From: Halobacillus locisalis
GTDB taxonomy: Bacteria > Bacillota > Bacilli > Bacillales > Halobacillaceae
Assembly: GCF_013694105.1 (NCBI RefSeq)
Contig: NZ_JACEFG010000001.1
Span: 248,001 to 312,000 of the forward strand
Length of the DNA stretch: 64,000 nt
Direction: 5' to 3'
Below are positions 8,116 to 16,470 of this stretch, one piece after another (position 1 is the first letter of the stretch; each line of letters starts with the position of its first letter). Position numbers and translations under genes: made by a program. The notes beneath the pieces are model-generated. The model was not told where the DNA came from, searched no databases, and saw only the letters and a program-made list of their open reading frames with translations.

Positions 8116-10455
8116 TTACTTCTCCTCCTTTTTACCAGGTAATCTGATCAATCCATAGATCGCCATGGCGGCTATACCAAGTACGACGATTTCAAATAGC
8201 GTATCTAGCCCACGGAAATCGACGAGGATAACGTTGACCATGTTATCTCCTCCACCCAACTTGTAGGTGTTATCGATAAAGTAACTGGAGATGGACTCGA
8301 ACCATTTGCTACTGTGAGCGGAAATCGCAATCATCGTCATCATAGCGCCGAATCCGACAGAGATGATTAAGTTTAACATGCGTGTACTAGCGGCTTCTTC
8401 TTTTTTACGTAGTTTCGGCAAGTGATAAAACACGAGTAAGAAGAGAGCTACCGTCACGGTTTCAATGATTAACTGGGTCAGAGCCAGGTCAGGTGCACGG
8501 TATAAAACGAACAGCATCGATAATCCGTAACCGACAACACCTAGTATTAAGATGGCTGTAATTCGGTTATTCGTCAAAATCGTACCTACGGCAGCAATCA
8601 CCATTGTGATCGCGACGAATATCTCCGGTAACGAAACGTCAGCTAGATTGCTTGTATCAACAGTAAATCCTCCGGTAATGGCCATGAAGGCGAACGTTAC
8701 AATCAAAATGGCTGCTAACACGAGGCGGACATAACGGCCTAATGAGCCATTCATATACCCTTTTGTCACGGTTGAAGAATATGTCTCTAAGCGGTCGACT
8801 AAGCCATCATAAAACTTGTTCATGCTCAAAACACCAGGAATGATTCGGTACACAGGTGCCCATTGCTTTCTTGATAGGTATAAAACTGTCCCGAATACAA
8901 GAACGGTGATCGACATGATCAGTGGTGGATATAAGAACCCATGCCAGAAATAAATCTCCTTCTGAACTTCTAACCCTTTGACTGCGCTTGCTGCGTGCGC
9001 GATAAATGGCTCATTGATCCATTTAGGGAACAATCCGATCAGAATCACACCAAGGATTAGGATGATCGGGGAAATGAGCATCCCGATTGGTGCTTCATGT
9101 GGTTTCTTCGGTAATTCTTCTAAATGAGACTTCCCGCGGAAGGTACCGAAGAAGAAGTACACTGAATACACAAACGTGAATATACTCCCGAAGACGGCAA
9201 GATACGGAAGCAACATTTTTATAAAACCGACGACTCCTACATTTGCAATTTCATCTAAATGTAGGGAGGCATCAAAGAAAAGCTCCTTACTATAGAAACC
9301 GTTAAGGAATGGTAAGGGAACTCCCGCCATAGAAAACGTTCCAAATAGGGCAAGTGTTGCCGTGATTGGGAGGTAGGTCATCAGACCACCTAATTTTCGA
9401 ATGTCCCTTGTACCAGCTTCATGGTCGACAATTCCAGCAACCATAAATAAGCTACCTTTGAATGTTGCGTGGTTGAGAATATGGAATACTGCTGCGAATA
9501 CGGCCACTTTTGTACCAAATCCTAGCATGGACATGATCATTCCGAGTTGACTGATTGTCGAGAAGGCTAAGATCCCCTTCAAGTCTGTTTGTCTCACGGC
9601 CATGTAAGAGCCCCAGCATAGCGTAATAATCCCTACACTTGATACGATAATGAAGAACCAGTCGCTTGAAGACAGCATAGGTGAATAACGGGCAACTAGG
9701 TAGATTCCCGCCTTAACCATGGTAGCGGAGTGTAAGTATGCACTGACTGGAGTTGGAGCTTCCATAGCATCAGGTAACCAAATATGAAATGGGAATTGAG
9801 CCGATTTCGTAAAGGCACCTAGCAACAATAGAGCGAGAATCAAAGGAAAATACTCGCTGTTTAAAATCAGCTGTTGCTGACTGATCATTTCTTGGATACT
9901 CGTCGTATTCGTGAGAACTGTCATGAATACGAGAGCACCGAGAAGGCTCAGCCCACCGAATACGGTGATGAGCATAGACTTCAATGCTCCATATCTGGAC
10001 TCTTTTTTATAGTTCCAAAAACCAATTAACAAGAAAGATGATAAAGATGTGAATTCCCAAAAACTATAGAGTACGAACACGTTGTCAGACAACACTACTC
10101 CGAGCATCGAGCCCATAAATAGTAAGAAATACACATAAAAATGTCCCAGTTGCTCCGATTTATGTAAATAAAAAATCGAATAAAAGGCAACTAGGGCTCC
10201 GATTCCGCTTATAAGCAACACAAATAAAAGACTAAGACCATCTAAATAAAATACCATGTTGATATCCAGCGAAGGGATCCATGAGTATTCTCTCATAACT
10301 GGTTCAAAGTTTGATCCTAAGAATCGAGCAAAATAAATGAAAATGAGTGCCGGTATAATCGTTACGAAATAACCGGGGTGAATCTTGTCTTTCCATTTAC
10401 TTAGAAATGGAATAATAATAGCAATGATAAAAGGCAATAATACAGCCAATAACAT
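8116..10455 (-). CDS. mrpA: Mrp Na+/H+ antiporter subunit A (NuoL-like, with C-terminal MbhD/MbhE-like domains)
   Basis: Largest subunit, 779 residues, against about 800 for B. subtilis MrpA. Residues 1 to about 500 form the NuoL-like antiporter core, including FVLYSFWEFTSLSSFLL and LPDAMEAPTPVSAYLHSATM. The final 270 residues carry the extra helices found in MrpA (DUF4040/MbhD-like, then MbhE-like), ending at NVILVDFRGLDTLFEIVVLG and a charged tail. This is a normal MrpA end; no MrpB domain is fused. AGGGAGGAG precedes the start. It is the first gene of a six-gene operon, A-C-D-E-F-G. Confidence 0.95.
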   Translation of the reverse strand: MLLAVLLPFIIAIIIPFLSKWKDKIHPGYFVTIIPALIFIYFARFLGSNFEPVMREYSWIPSLDINMVFYLDGLSLLFVLLISGIGALVAFYSIFYLHKSEQLGHFYVYFLLFMGSMLGVVLSDNVFVLYSFWEFTSLSSFLLIGFWNYKKESRYGALKSMLITVFGGLSLLGALVFMTVLTNTTSIQEMISQQQLILNSEYFPLILALLLLGAFTKSAQFPFHIWLPDAMEAPTPVSAYLHSATMVKAGIYLVARYSPMLSSSDWFFIIVSSVGIITLCWGSYMAVRQTDLKGILAFSTISQLGMIMSMLGFGTKVAVFAAVFHILNHATFKGSLFMVAGIVDHEAGTRDIRKLGGLMTYLPITATLALFGTFSMAGVPLPFLNGFYSKELFFDASLHLDEIANVGVVGFIKMLLPYLAVFGSIFTFVYSVYFFFGTFRGKSHLEELPKKPHEAPIGMLISPIILILGVILIGLFPKWINEPFIAHAASAVKGLEVQKEIYFWHGFLYPPLIMSITVLVFGTVLYLSRKQWAPVYRIIPGVLSMNKFYDGLVDRLETYSSTVTKGYMNGSLGRYVRLVLAAILIVTFAFMAITGGFTVDTSNLADVSLPEIFVAITMVIAAVGTILTNNRITAILILGVVGYGLSMLFVLYRAPDLALTQLIIETVTVALFLLVFYHLPKLRKKEEAASTRMLNLIISVGFGAMMTMIAISAHSSKWFESISSYFIDNTYKLGGGDNMVNVILVDFRGLDTLFEIVVLGIAAMAIYGLIRLPGKKEEK

Positions 10456-10530
10456 TTTGATGGCTCCTCCCTTGACGTTAGTTTCAGCGTCATCTATGTG
10501 AATTGTTCGGGTAAACTTTCTGTTGATTCA

Positions 10531-10560
10531 ATTGTAATCAAAAAAAGCATGATTATTCAA
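10531..10560 (-). promoter_or_regulatory. Sigma-A promoter of the mrp operon
   Basis: On the minus strand TTGAAT (10555-10560), 18-bp spacer, TACAAT (10531-10536), about 75 bp before mrpA. The -10 region is embedded in a near-perfect inverted repeat (TTGATT at 10523-10528, AATCAA at 10536-10541), and direct repeats CAACTGT lie at 10558-10564 and 10568-10574. Confidence 0.65.
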
Positions 10561-10651
10561 CTGTGATCAACTGTAGTGTGTGCAGCAGCATGTTTATTTA
10601 GTATTCCCTATTAAATAAGAAGAGACACATGTAAATGGGGAGAAAAAAATA

Positions 10652-10687
10652 AATAAAAAAACTCGCTGCATTTTAGCTAGCGAGTTT
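10652..10687 (-). terminator. Terminator after sda
   Basis: Nine-base-pair stem (10659-10667 with 10679-10687) followed on the minus strand by a run of T. It separates sda from the mrp promoter region. Confidence 0.85.
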
Positions 10688-10731
10688 CTTTATGTATACA
10701 TGTTGTCAAATCTTGTTAGGGTGTCGATAGA

Positions 10732-10899
10732 TCAACTAACTTGGGATGCTTGTTCCTTGATGAGGTGTTGAAGGGATCTTTCTCGTATCTCCAATTTGAT
10801 TTGATCGATGAAATCTTGCGAAAGATTGAGTTCTATAGCTTTGTGGTAAGATTGTATTAGCAGGGAATCAGATAGTTGCTTCATACCTCTGTCACTCAT
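10732..10899 (-). CDS. sda: Sporulation checkpoint inhibitor Sda
   Basis: Sda binds histidine kinase KinA and blocks the phosphorelay when replication initiation is disturbed. The 55-residue product has the two-helix hairpin core: LSDSLLIQSYHKAIELNL, then SQDFIDQIKLEIRERSL, matching B. subtilis Sda (about 46-52 residues). I chose ATG 10899 because GGGAGGTGG precedes it; a longer ORF from 10989 would extend through that ribosome site. The next gene, yqeG, is divergent, as in B. subtilis. Upstream DnaA boxes indicate control by the replication initiator. Confidence 0.93.
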   Translation of the reverse strand: MSDRGMKQLSDSLLIQSYHKAIELNLSQDFIDQIKLEIRERSLQHLIKEQASQVS

Positions 10900-10997
10900 G
10901 TGACAGCCACCTCCCGTGTCATTCAATGTTTCTAAAACCTGTTCATTTGCTTGTACGTTAACCTTACCATGACCTGTAAAACCCCACAATCTGGTAG

Positions 10998-11097
10998 TTA
11001 TCTACAGGTAAGTGTAGATAACTATATGAATAATTTTCCAAAGTGACTGCATTGAACGTGTTCAACCATGTGGAAATTGTGTATAAAGTTATCCACA
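10998..11097. promoter_or_regulatory. Cluster of DnaA boxes upstream of sda
   Basis: A perfect consensus DnaA box TTATCCACA lies at 11089-11097. A pair of one-mismatch boxes, TTATCTACA at 10998-11006 and its inverted copy at 11013-11021, forms a symmetric repeat with a six-base spacer. A weaker match, TGTGGAAAT, lies near 11070. In B. subtilis DnaA binds near sda and activates it, so the arrangement fits known biology. Confidence 0.85.
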
Positions 11098-11249
11098 GGT
11101 AAGACGTGTCGGTAATTGTCGAACGATTTTTGTTCTTATTTATTCAAAATCACCAGTCAACTAGTCATCTGTTTTACTATATTCAATAGAACCCTTGATG
11201 TGCAGAGCCAATAGGGATGGCGGTTTTTAGTGATTTGTTGAAAGAGTTT

Positions 11250-11278
11250 TTGAAACATCGACTAATTTTGTATATGAT
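11250..11278 (+). promoter_or_regulatory. Sigma-A promoter of the yqeG operon
   Basis: TTGAAA (11250-11255), 17-bp spacer, TATGAT (11273-11278), 44 bp before the yqeG start. It probably drives the eight-gene operon to yqeM. Confidence 0.75.
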
Positions 11279-11322
11279 GGTGAAGGAGATTTTGCCGTTG
11301 TTTACGAGATGGAGTGAAAAAT

Positions 11323-11850
11323 ATGCTGAATAATTTCTTACCAAATGAACATGTGCCGAGTGTCTTTGACATTGATCCTCTTGTATTGAAGGAAAAAGGC
11401 GTGAAAGGTGTAATAACTGACTTAGATAATACATTGGTCGCATGGGATGTTGAAGATGCGACAGATGAAATAAAACGTTGGTTCAAAAAAATGAATGATC
11501 ACGGCATTCAAGTGACGATTGCCTCTAATAATAAAGAAGCGCGAGTGAAATTGTTTTCTGAGCCATTAGAGACTTCTTTTATTTATAGTGCACGTAAACC
11601 ATTGTCGAAAGCATTCAAAAAAGCAAGAAAAGAGATGGAGTTAGATAAAAGCGAAGTGGTCGTCATAGGTGATCAGCTTCTGACTGATGTACTTGGAGGG
11701 AACTTGGCGGGCTTCCATACGATTCTCGTTGTTCCGATTGTTGAAACAGATGGTTTCTTCACGCAAATCAATCGTAAAATTGAACGCAGAATCCTTAACT
11801 GGATGCGTAGAAAAGGAAAAATCACATGGGAGAGGAGAAATCATTCATGA
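11323..11850 (+). CDS. yqeG: YqeG family HAD phosphatase
   Basis: HAD-superfamily hydrolase of the YqeG/IIIA type, 175 residues. The nucleophile motif DLDNTLVAWD lies near residues 33-42, motif II around IASNNKE, and motif III/IV around VVVIGDQLLTDVLGG. The physiological substrate in Bacillus is not firmly known; eukaryotic relatives dephosphorylate phosphatidylglycerophosphate. I use ATG 11323, preceded by GGAGTG, rather than GTG 11314, which has no site. The stop overlaps the next start as ATGA, indicating translational coupling with yqeH. Confidence 0.93.
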   Translation: MLNNFLPNEHVPSVFDIDPLVLKEKGVKGVITDLDNTLVAWDVEDATDEIKRWFKKMNDHGIQVTIASNNKEARVKLFSEPLETSFIYSARKPLSKAFKKARKEMELDKSEVVVIGDQLLTDVLGGNLAGFHTILVVPIVETDGFFTQINRKIERRILNWMRRKGKITWERRNHS

Positions 11851-12947
11851 GTACGATCTACTGTCAAGGCTGTGGTATCGAAATTCAAACCACTAATCCA
11901 GATCAACCAGGTTATGCACCATCATCTGCGTTGGAGCGCGAAGATGTAATCTGCAAACGGTGTTTCAGGTTAAAACACTATAATGAAGTGCAAGACGTTC
12001 CTTATCAAGACGACGATTTCTTAGAAATGTTAAATCAAATCAGTAAAAATGAAGGGTTGGTTGTACAGCTCGTTGATATCTTCGATTTTAACGGGAGCTT
12101 TATTTCAGGGTTAAAACGTCATACGGGAAATAATCCGGTCATCCTCGTCGGAAATAAAATGGATGTGTTACCGAAATCCGTCAACCCAGGAAAAGTGAAA
12201 TTATGGTTGAAAAAGGCGGCCAAGGACCAAGGGTTGTCCGTAAAAGATGTGTTTTTGATTTCTGCTGAGAAGAATCAAGGCATTGAAGAGCTCTCAAATG
12301 AGATTGATAAGTACCGTAAAGGCAAAGATGTTTATGTGGTAGGCACGACGAATGTTGGTAAGTCGACATTCATCAATACGTTGATATCTAACACATCAGG
12401 TGTAAAGGATGCTATTACAACATCTTACTTCCCAGGTACGACCCTCGGCTTCATTGATATTCCATTGGATGAACGAAGTTCCCTTTACGATACACCTGGG
12501 GTTATTCAACGTCATCAGATGGCTCATTATGTATCCGATCAAGATTTGAAAGTCATTACACCAAGGAAAGAAATCAAAACAAAAGTCTTTCAGCTTAATG
12601 AAGAGCAAACCTTATACTTTGGTGGATTAGCTCGTTTGGACTTTGTTGCTGGGGACCGGACTTCCTTTGTATGTTACTTTTCTAATGAGTTGCCGATTCA
12701 CCGTACGAAACTTGAAAAGGCAGATGAACTATATGAGAATCATCTAGGTGAGCTGCTTTCTCCTCCAGATGCTGAAACAATGGAGAAATTGCCTCCATTG
12801 AAGGGGCATACTTTCAAAATTAATGAAGACAAAACAGACCTTGTTTTCTCAGGCTTAGGTTGGATTACCATTCCAGAAGGGGATATAACCGTTACGGCTC
12901 ATGTACCAGAAGGTGTAAAAGTATCCTTGCGTGATTCACTGATTTAA
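11847..12947 (+). CDS. yqeH: Ribosome biogenesis GTPase YqeH
   Basis: Circularly permuted GTPase needed for 30S subunit assembly. An N-terminal zinc finger (CQGC near residues 5-8, CKRC near 36-39) is followed by G motifs in permuted order: G4 NKMD, then G1 GTTNVGKST, then G3 DTPG. The C-terminal domain is typical of the family. It has 366 residues, as in B. subtilis. ATG 11847, with GAGAGGAG before it, is preferred over ATG 11826, which lies upstream of the ribosome site. Confidence 0.97.
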   Translation: MSTIYCQGCGIEIQTTNPDQPGYAPSSALEREDVICKRCFRLKHYNEVQDVPYQDDDFLEMLNQISKNEGLVVQLVDIFDFNGSFISGLKRHTGNNPVILVGNKMDVLPKSVNPGKVKLWLKKAAKDQGLSVKDVFLISAEKNQGIEELSNEIDKYRKGKDVYVVGTTNVGKSTFINTLISNTSGVKDAITTSYFPGTTLGFIDIPLDERSSLYDTPGVIQRHQMAHYVSDQDLKVITPRKEIKTKVFQLNEEQTLYFGGLARLDFVAGDRTSFVCYFSNELPIHRTKLEKADELYENHLGELLSPPDAETMEKLPPLKGHTFKINEDKTDLVFSGLGWITIPEGDITVTAHVPEGVKVSLRDSLI

Positions 12948-12961
12948 GGAGGCCGTTCAAG

Positions 12962-13795
12962 ATGAAATTAGGTTTGGTTGGTTATCCTGTTGGTCACTCG
13001 CTCTCTCCTTGGATCCATGAGCGGTTGATGGAACAGCAAAATGTATCAGGAACGTATGAATTATTTGAAACCTCGCCTGAATCATTCGATAGCTATATAG
13101 AAACTTTGAAAAAAGAAGGACTCGATGGATTTAACGTCACGGTTCCTTATAAAGAAACCATCATTCCGCATTTAACTGACCTGGATGATAGTGCACGAGT
13201 ATTAGGAGCCGTAAACACCGTCAAACAAACAGAGCGTGGTTGGATTGGGTATAATACGGATGGGATTGGATTCGTCGACTCTATAAAGAATCGGTTCCCG
13301 GAAAGACTGCATAATGAAGCTCAAATCCTTATGCTGGGAAGTGGAGGAGCGGCGCGTGGAATTTATCATGCCCTGATCCAATCCGGTGTTGCGCGCGTGG
13401 ACGTGGCGAATCGGACACCGGCAAAGGCCGAGGCCTTGCTCGAAATGAATGATACAATGGTGAAATCAAAAGCTTTGGATTTACAAGAAGCCGAAGAGGA
13501 TTTAGCCAGATATGATGTTGTGATTCAGACTACATCTGTTGGGATGAGTCCGAACCACAATCAGGCCATTATCTCGTTAAAACGACTGAAGCCAGGTGCT
13601 GTCGTTAGCGATATAGTTTATAGACCGATGGAAACAGCGTTTCTAATAGATGCGAAAGCACAAGGTGCCAGCCTACATTACGGACACGAAATGCTCTTGC
13701 AGCAAGCGGTATACGCATTCAAAATTTGGACAGGAACAAATCCTGACGCATTCAAACTACTAGATGAGTTCGAAAGCAAACTGAAAGGGGTATAG
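12962..13795 (+). CDS. aroE: Shikimate dehydrogenase
   Basis: NADP-dependent reduction of 3-dehydroshikimate to shikimate in aromatic amino acid synthesis. The 277 residues show the shikimate-binding start GYPVGHSLSPWIHE, catalytic lysine in NVTVPYKE (about 60-67), the paired aspartate in YNTDGIGF (about 99-106), and the NADP-binding GSGGAARG (about 130-137). AAGGAGGCC precedes ATG 12962, 14 nt after yqeH. Confidence 0.97.
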   Translation: MKLGLVGYPVGHSLSPWIHERLMEQQNVSGTYELFETSPESFDSYIETLKKEGLDGFNVTVPYKETIIPHLTDLDDSARVLGAVNTVKQTERGWIGYNTDGIGFVDSIKNRFPERLHNEAQILMLGSGGAARGIYHALIQSGVARVDVANRTPAKAEALLEMNDTMVKSKALDLQEAEEDLARYDVVIQTTSVGMSPNHNQAIISLKRLKPGAVVSDIVYRPMETAFLIDAKAQGASLHYGHEMLLQQAVYAFKIWTGTNPDAFKLLDEFESKLKGV

Positions 13796-13796
13796 A

Positions 13797-14087
13797 ATGT
13801 TAACAAGTAAACAGAAAAAACATTTACGTACGATCTCACACGAAGTGCAACCTATTTTCCAGGTTGGTAAAGCAGGCGTGAATGAGAATATGACCAAACA
13901 AATCGATGAAGCACTTGAAAAAAGGGAATTAATTAAAGTCAGTATTTTGCAGAATAATTTCGACGATAACAAGCAGGTAGCAGAACAGATTGTAGAGGCA
14001 ACCGGAGCACATATCGTACAAATGATCGGGAATACCATTATTCTATATAAAGAATCAGAAGAAAATAAACAAATCGAGTTGCCGTAA
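13797..14087 (+). CDS. yhbY: YhbY family RNA-binding protein (YqeI)
   Basis: Small CRS1/YhbY-domain RNA-binding protein, 96 residues, associated with pre-50S particles in bacteria. It has the IFQVGKAGVNENM loop containing the family GKxG-type motif near residues 23-35, and alternating basic helices. AAAGGGG lies before ATG 13797, which begins only 1 nt after the aroE stop. Confidence 0.95.
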   Translation: MLTSKQKKHLRTISHEVQPIFQVGKAGVNENMTKQIDEALEKRELIKVSILQNNFDDNKQVAEQIVEATGAHIVQMIGNTIILYKESEENKQIELP

Positions 14088-14099
14088 AGGAGATCTCTC

Positions 14100-14672
14100 A
14101 TGAAACGAATTGGCATCCTTGGAGGAACGTTCGATCCTCCTCACTTAGGACACCTACTTATGGCGGAATTGGCTTATGAGGAAATGGGATTAGATGAAAT
14201 ATGGTTTTTACCTTCACACATCCCTCCGCATAAACAAAAGGCCACCGTTTCATCCAGAGACCGGCTGGCGATGGTAGAGCAAGCCATCAAAGGGAACCCT
14301 CATTTTCAAGTATGTGGTATTGAGATGACGAGGGAAGGGCCCTCATACACAGTAGATACAATCACTGAATTGAAAAGTAAATTTCCCGATGATCAATTTT
14401 ATTTTATCATCGGGGGAGATATGGTTGAGCACCTACCTAAGTGGAACCGGATCGAGGAACTAACGGAAATGGTAGAATTCATCGGTGTCAAGCGGCCGGG
14501 CTATCCGTGGGACCCGTCCATTCCGGTGCACCAAGTAGAGGTCCCGCTTGTCGGGATTTCTTCCTCGATCATTCGCCGTCGGACTGCAATGAAACAGAGT
14601 GTGCGATACATGGTACCTGATTCGGTTGATCACTATATAAAGGAGCATCAGCTGTATGAACTTGACTCGTAA
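14100..14672 (+). CDS. nadD: Nicotinate-nucleotide adenylyltransferase
   Basis: Joins ATP and nicotinate mononucleotide to form deamido-NAD. The 190 residues begin GILGGTFDPPHLGH, the nucleotidyltransferase HxGH motif near residues 16-19, and contain ISSSIIRRR near 156-164, the second signature. AAAGGAGA precedes ATG 14100. It overlaps the start of yqeK by 17 nt. Confidence 0.97.
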   Translation: MKRIGILGGTFDPPHLGHLLMAELAYEEMGLDEIWFLPSHIPPHKQKATVSSRDRLAMVEQAIKGNPHFQVCGIEMTREGPSYTVDTITELKSKFPDDQFYFIIGGDMVEHLPKWNRIEELTEMVEFIGVKRPGYPWDPSIPVHQVEVPLVGISSSIIRRRTAMKQSVRYMVPDSVDHYIKEHQLYELDS

Positions 14673-15216
14673 TGAAGCCTTAACCTATGTTGAACCACAT
14701 CTGAAACGTTCTAGATACGAGCATACCGTTCGTGTTGTTGAGCAAGCGGTTGACTTAGCTAAGAAATACGATGTGGACGTGAAATTAGTAGAAATTGCTG
14801 CGGCTCTCCACGACTATGCGAAGTATAAACCTTTAGAAGAAATGGAGCGATGGATCAAGACAGATCGACGATTACCTAAAGACCTGCTTGATTACCACCA
14901 TGAGCTATGGCACGGTCCTGTAGGAGCATTGATGCTTGAAAAAGAGCTCGGCATAAGTGACGCTGCTGTTATAAGTGCCATTACATGTCATACAACAGGT
15001 AAAAAACACATGAGCACATTAGATAAAGTCGTCTTTCTAGCGGACTATATCGAGCCTGGCAGAGACTTTCCTGGTGTGGATGAAGTTCGTGAATTAGCGA
15101 ACAAAAATCTTGATGATGCTTGCCGACTCGCATTAAAGAACACCATTCTTTTTCTAGTAGAAAAAGGGCGGACGGTTTATCCGGACACGTTTCATGCTTA
15201 CAATGATTTCATATAA
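14656..15216 (+). CDS. yqeK: HD-domain Ap4A hydrolase YqeK
   Basis: HD-superfamily symmetrical bis(5'-nucleosyl)-tetraphosphatase, 186 residues; B. subtilis YqeK and relatives split Ap4A to two ADP. Metal ligands visible are H in SRYEHTVRV, the HD pair in AALHDYAKY (near 53-61), HGPVGALM and the Asp in FLADYIEPGR. AGGAGCATC precedes ATG 14656, inside the end of nadD. Confidence 0.93.
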   Translation: MNLTRNEALTYVEPHLKRSRYEHTVRVVEQAVDLAKKYDVDVKLVEIAAALHDYAKYKPLEEMERWIKTDRRLPKDLLDYHHELWHGPVGALMLEKELGISDAAVISAITCHTTGKKHMSTLDKVVFLADYIEPGRDFPGVDEVRELANKNLDDACRLALKNTILFLVEKGRTVYPDTFHAYNDFI

Positions 15217-15257
15217 TAAGGTATAGAGAAAAGTAAGATGACTAAGGGAGGAAGACT

Positions 15258-15611
15258 ATGGAAAGCAAAGAACTCGTAAATTTAGCAGCACAAGCCTGTG
15301 ATGAGAAAAGAGCGAATGATATTGTCGTCTTGGATATGTCGGATGTTTCACTCATCGCTGATTATTTCCTGATTTGTGAAGGTTCCAACGAACGACAGGT
15401 TCAGGCGATTGCAAGAGAATTAAAGAATCAGGCAGATGAACAAGGGATCGATGTAAAGCGAATGGAAGGGTTTGATCAGGCCCGTTGGATCCTAGTTGAT
15501 TTGAATGGTGTCGTCTGTCACATTTTCCATAAGGACGAGCGACATTACTATAACTTAGAACGCCTGTGGGGCGATGCTTCTACGGTTCATATTGAAGGCA
15601 TAGAAGGCTGA
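15258..15611 (+). CDS. rsfS: Ribosome silencing factor RsfS
   Basis: Binds L14 on the 50S subunit and blocks joining with 30S in starvation. The 117-residue RsfS/DUF143 protein carries ADYFLICEGSNERQVQAIA near residues 35-53 and WILVDLNGVVCHIFH near 76-90, both family hallmarks. GGGAGGAAG precedes ATG 15258. Confidence 0.97.
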   Translation: MESKELVNLAAQACDEKRANDIVVLDMSDVSLIADYFLICEGSNERQVQAIARELKNQADEQGIDVKRMEGFDQARWILVDLNGVVCHIFHKDERHYYNLERLWGDASTVHIEGIEG

Positions 15612-15613
15612 TT

Positions 15614-16339
15614 ATGAGCTATGGAAAAATGGCTCAAGTCTACGATCGCTTAATGGCAGATGCGCCATATGATCAGTGGGAAGCCTATACGAGTCACATG
15701 TTGAAGACCTATCACCCAAATGCAAAGCGGATTCTGGATTTAGGATGTGGCACAGGTGAAATCACACGACGTCTTCATGAAAAAGGGTTTCTCATGACAG
15801 GTGTCGATCTGTCAGAAGACATGTTGACGATTGCGGAGCAACAATCCTCTTCTGCCATTCAATGGTTGAATCAAGATATAACCAATCTAGAGGGGTTAGC
15901 TGATTACGATTGTGTAATCAGCTTCTGTGATGTGATCAACTACCTTACAGAAGAAGAGCAAGTGAAGGCGACTTTTTCGAACGCTTATACAGCTTTATCT
16001 GCTTCGGGAATGTTTTTGTTTGATGTTCATTCCGTTGAACATGTAACAGAGGATCTCTATGGACAAACCTTTGCGGAAGTGTATGATGACCTATCCTATA
16101 TTTGGTTTTGCGATCCTGCGAATGAGCCGAACAGCGTCATTCATGACCTTACATTTTTCGTGCAAGATCAAGCACAATACCAGAGATTTGATGAACAACA
16201 TAAACAGAGGGCCTATCCTGCTCAGAAGTTAAAACAATGGATTCAAGAAGCGGGGTTCAACCTTTTACAAATCCATGCTGACTTCGACACTACTCCTTCT
16301 GATAGAGGCGACCGTTTGTTTTTTGTTTGTCAAAAATAA
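15614..16339 (+). CDS. yqeM: YqeM class I SAM-dependent methyltransferase
   Basis: A 241-residue methyltransferase of the YqeM family with motif I LDLGCGTGEI near residues 42-51 and GVDLSEDML near 61-69. Its substrate is not established. It begins 2 nt after rsfS, with weak ribosome-binding sequence, so it probably relies on coupled translation. It ends the operon at a strong terminator. Confidence 0.92.
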   Translation: MSYGKMAQVYDRLMADAPYDQWEAYTSHMLKTYHPNAKRILDLGCGTGEITRRLHEKGFLMTGVDLSEDMLTIAEQQSSSAIQWLNQDITNLEGLADYDCVISFCDVINYLTEEEQVKATFSNAYTALSASGMFLFDVHSVEHVTEDLYGQTFAEVYDDLSYIWFCDPANEPNSVIHDLTFFVQDQAQYQRFDEQHKQRAYPAQKLKQWIQEAGFNLLQIHADFDTTPSDRGDRLFFVCQK

Positions 16340-16344
16340 AAAAC

Positions 16345-16378
16345 GCGCTCAAGGAAAACTACTTGAGCGCATTTTTTT
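16345..16378 (+). terminator. Terminator of the yqeG-yqeM operon
   Basis: Nine-base-pair perfect stem (16345-16353 with 16362-16370), eight-base loop, T7 tract at 16372-16378. Confidence 0.92.
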
Positions 16379-16470
16379 ATTGGACTGGTGACCCCAAACA
16401 GAACGGAATGTACGCGATCGGTCAGCAATAAAAAAGAAGGATTTTTTTCTTTTATGTCGAATAATAAATT

